In this document: positions 62,644 to 64,000 of the stretch, piece after piece | How positions within the stretch are numbered: position 1 is the first letter of the stretch | How the letters are laid out: every line of letters begins with the position of its first letter | From: CAYQCE01 sp964415885 | Lineage (GTDB): Bacteria; Zixibacteria; MSB-5A5; JAABVY01; JAHJOQ01 | DNA: 64,000 nt | Assembly: GCA_964415885.1 (NCBI GenBank) | Contig: CAYQCE010000015.1 | Location: 1 to 64,000, forward strand | Direction of reading: 5' to 3' | Position numbers and translations under genes: made by a program | The notes under the pieces: generated by a model | Database searches by the model: none | What the model was told of the DNA's origin: nothing | Seen by the model: the letters and a program-made list of their open reading frames with translations, nothing else

Positions 62644-63885
62644 TTACCTGCCGCCTCCGTTGGGCAGTGTCCTGCCCCTGTTCAGTTCGGGCTCTGTTGC
62701 TCTCTCGCCGGGCAATCCCTGCTCGTTGAGTGTTGGGTCTGTGAGACAAACTCTCTCTCCGCCTTCGAGACCTTCCGTGATCTCGATAAACATATCGTTT
62801 CGCCGTCCAACATCGACTGGACGCCTGTTCTTATCACCCAAAAACACGACAACCTCGCCTTCCTTCTCGAAGACCGATTCGATGGGTGCATACACGACAT
62901 CCGGGATTTTGTCGATGACGATCTCGGCCGAGGCCGACATTCCCGGTTTTACGCTCTCGTCGTGATCCTCAATCAGGATTTCGACATCGAATACGTTAAT
63001 CTTCGATCCGGGTTCCTTGCGGCGCGCCAGGGTGCCCTTCTTTATGACCTCACCCTGATAACTCTTGTCCGGGAACGCATCGAGCGTCACCATCGCTGTC
63101 TGGCCGGAGTCGACCTTTGAAGCGTCAACCTCGGATACGGCCGCCTCGACAATCATCTCAGACAGATCGGGAAGGTTGACCAGTCCCTGGCCGGGCCATG
63201 GCGAATCGCCCTCCTGTACTTTGCTGCGGCTGCCACCCTTCCATATCTCTAGATAGACTACCATTCCCGGGATAGGGGCCTTGAGTGCGGTCTGCTCCAG
63301 TTCCTTCCGTGCGCGGTCAACCTGGTCCCGGGCACGTTGAACCTCAAGTTCGGCCTTCGCAACATCATTCTTGATCTGTTCCAGCTTCGCTTTGAAATTC
63401 AACTCCGCAAGCTCCAGCTCCAGTTTCGCCTCCTCGGCGAGTTTCGGGGCCTCGTGCTTCATCTCGTCGTAGTTCCGCTGAGCTTTCTTGAGATCGAGGT
63501 TGAGCTGCTTTTCCTGGATCGTGTATTCTCGCTTCGCGCGTTCGAGTGTTGTCCTGGCAATCTTCAGATTCGACTCGTAGTCGTTGAGTTCGGTCTGCTG
63601 CTCGCTCGCGTCGAATCTCACGACCGGATCGCCCTCCTCCACCATCGAGCCTTCAGGTGCAAGCCATGTTATCTGAAGACCGCGAACACGGGGAGTTGTG
63701 ACAGTGTACGCCCTCTTGGCATTCACGCTACCGTTGGCGTCGAGCGATATTACGAATTCCCCTCGCTGTACTGTGGTGGTTGGTGTCTCGGGGGAAACCG
63801 AAAATACGGCGTTTACCCCGTAGTAGCCTCCGAAGATTATGACAAGGATAATCCCGATGTAGATCACTGTTTTTCTCAGATTCAT
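62644..63885 (-). CDS. MacA/HlyD-type periplasmic adaptor protein
   Basis: The 413-residue protein has one N-terminal membrane helix (about 6-26), a split lipoyl/barrel-sandwich domain, an alpha-helical hairpin of about 100 residues (Glu/Lys/Leu-rich, about 105-200) and a beta-barrel domain. It links the MacB-type permease to the TolC-type channel. The last 115 bases of the window before its ATG probably hold the promoter; I see no further gene there. Confidence 0.9.
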   Translation of the reverse strand: MNLRKTVIYIGIILVIIFGGYYGVNAVFSVSPETPTTTVQRGEFVISLDANGSVNAKRAYTVTTPRVRGLQITWLAPEGSMVEEGDPVVRFDASEQQTELNDYESNLKIARTTLERAKREYTIQEKQLNLDLKKAQRNYDEMKHEAPKLAEEAKLELELAELNFKAKLEQIKNDVAKAELEVQRARDQVDRARKELEQTALKAPIPGMVVYLEIWKGGSRSKVQEGDSPWPGQGLVNLPDLSEMIVEAAVSEVDASKVDSGQTAMVTLDAFPDKSYQGEVIKKGTLARRKEPGSKINVFDVEILIEDHDESVKPGMSASAEIVIDKIPDVVYAPIESVFEKEGEVVVFLGDKNRRPVDVGRRNDMFIEITEGLEGGERVCLTDPTLNEQGLPGERATEPELNRGRTLPNGGGR

Positions 63886-64000
63886 CTATCCCGCTCCCGT
63901 AACTGTTCTTTGGGCAAGCAATAAGTCAGCTGCGTTCTTAACTACGTCCCCTCTTGAGAGAAATCTCCATATAACGTAATACTGGAATAAACAGGGAAAG

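Overview
This 64 kb stretch looks like chromosome from a Gram-negative (diderm) bacterium, most likely an uncultured lineage of the Fibrobacteres-Chlorobi-Bacteroidetes (FCB) superphylum such as a Zixibacteria-like group. Three things point this way. A complete Kdo (lipopolysaccharide core sugar) gene set, several outer-membrane barrels and a secretin show an outer membrane. A secreted papain-like protease ends in the NYPNPFNP-type C-terminal sorting/FlgD-like domain common in FCB relatives. Paired DUF3857/transglutaminase-like exported proteins add support. The phylum is inferred from gene content, not from a marker-gene tree. I found no rRNA, tRNA, CRISPR array, phage or insertion sequence. 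About 54 protein genes are supported.

Layout. 0.1-3.1 kb: minus-strand single genes (NYN-domain nuclease-like protein, RidA, HD-GYP protein, a hypothetical). 3.3-4.9 kb: ruvX, a 46-residue membrane protein and mltG, overlapping. 5.1 kb: a histone-H1-like lysine-repeat protein. 5.6 kb: an exported metzincin-like protease. 7.2-12.2 kb: a tightly coupled operon gatC-kdsB-pyrG-kdsA-kdsC-kdsD that makes Kdo and the CTP needed to activate it. 12.3-16.7 kb: a membrane protein, a porin and an S9 peptidase lipoprotein. 16.7-26.4 kb: a DUF401 permease, then a full phosphate-response block on the minus strand (phoB-phoR, porin, pstS-pstC-pstA-pstB-phoU), with a long 11-bp-periodic array of Pho-box-like half-sites before the porin and a shorter one before pstS.

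26.4-27.0 kb is non-coding and holds nested palindromic repeats. 27.0-31.8 kb: an FHA-GAF-PP2C phosphatase overlapping a membrane Ser/Thr kinase with TolB-like and TPR regions. 32.0-37.8 kb: two DUF3857 proteins, the second having lost the whole transglutaminase triad, then the secreted C1 protease. 38.1-40.6 kb: an aminotransferase, a di-[4Fe-4S] MinD-family protein without a Walker A motif, and a His-rich NifX-like protein. 41.1 kb: a serine hydrolase. 42.9-50.7 kb, minus strand: class III aminotransferase, alanine racemase, M20 amidohydrolase, a membrane-anchored reductive-dehalogenase-like iron-sulfur protein and a TonB-dependent receptor.

50.9-59.9 kb: a type II secretion/type IV pilus-like operon (ATPase, inner-membrane platform, three pilin-like proteins, a PilM-PilN fusion, PilO-like, PilP/GspC-like, secretin). 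It meets, stop codon to stop codon, a minus-strand tripartite efflux operon (adaptor, MacB-type permease, TolC-type channel; 59.8-63.9 kb) that has no ATPase gene in the window. The points most worth a second look are the Pho-box array, the membrane-anchored RdhA-like protein beside a TonB receptor, the pseudo-transglutaminase paralogue, the P-loop-less ferredoxin/MinD protein, the pilin-like protein with Arg in place of Gly before the cleavage site, and the palindromic repeats.
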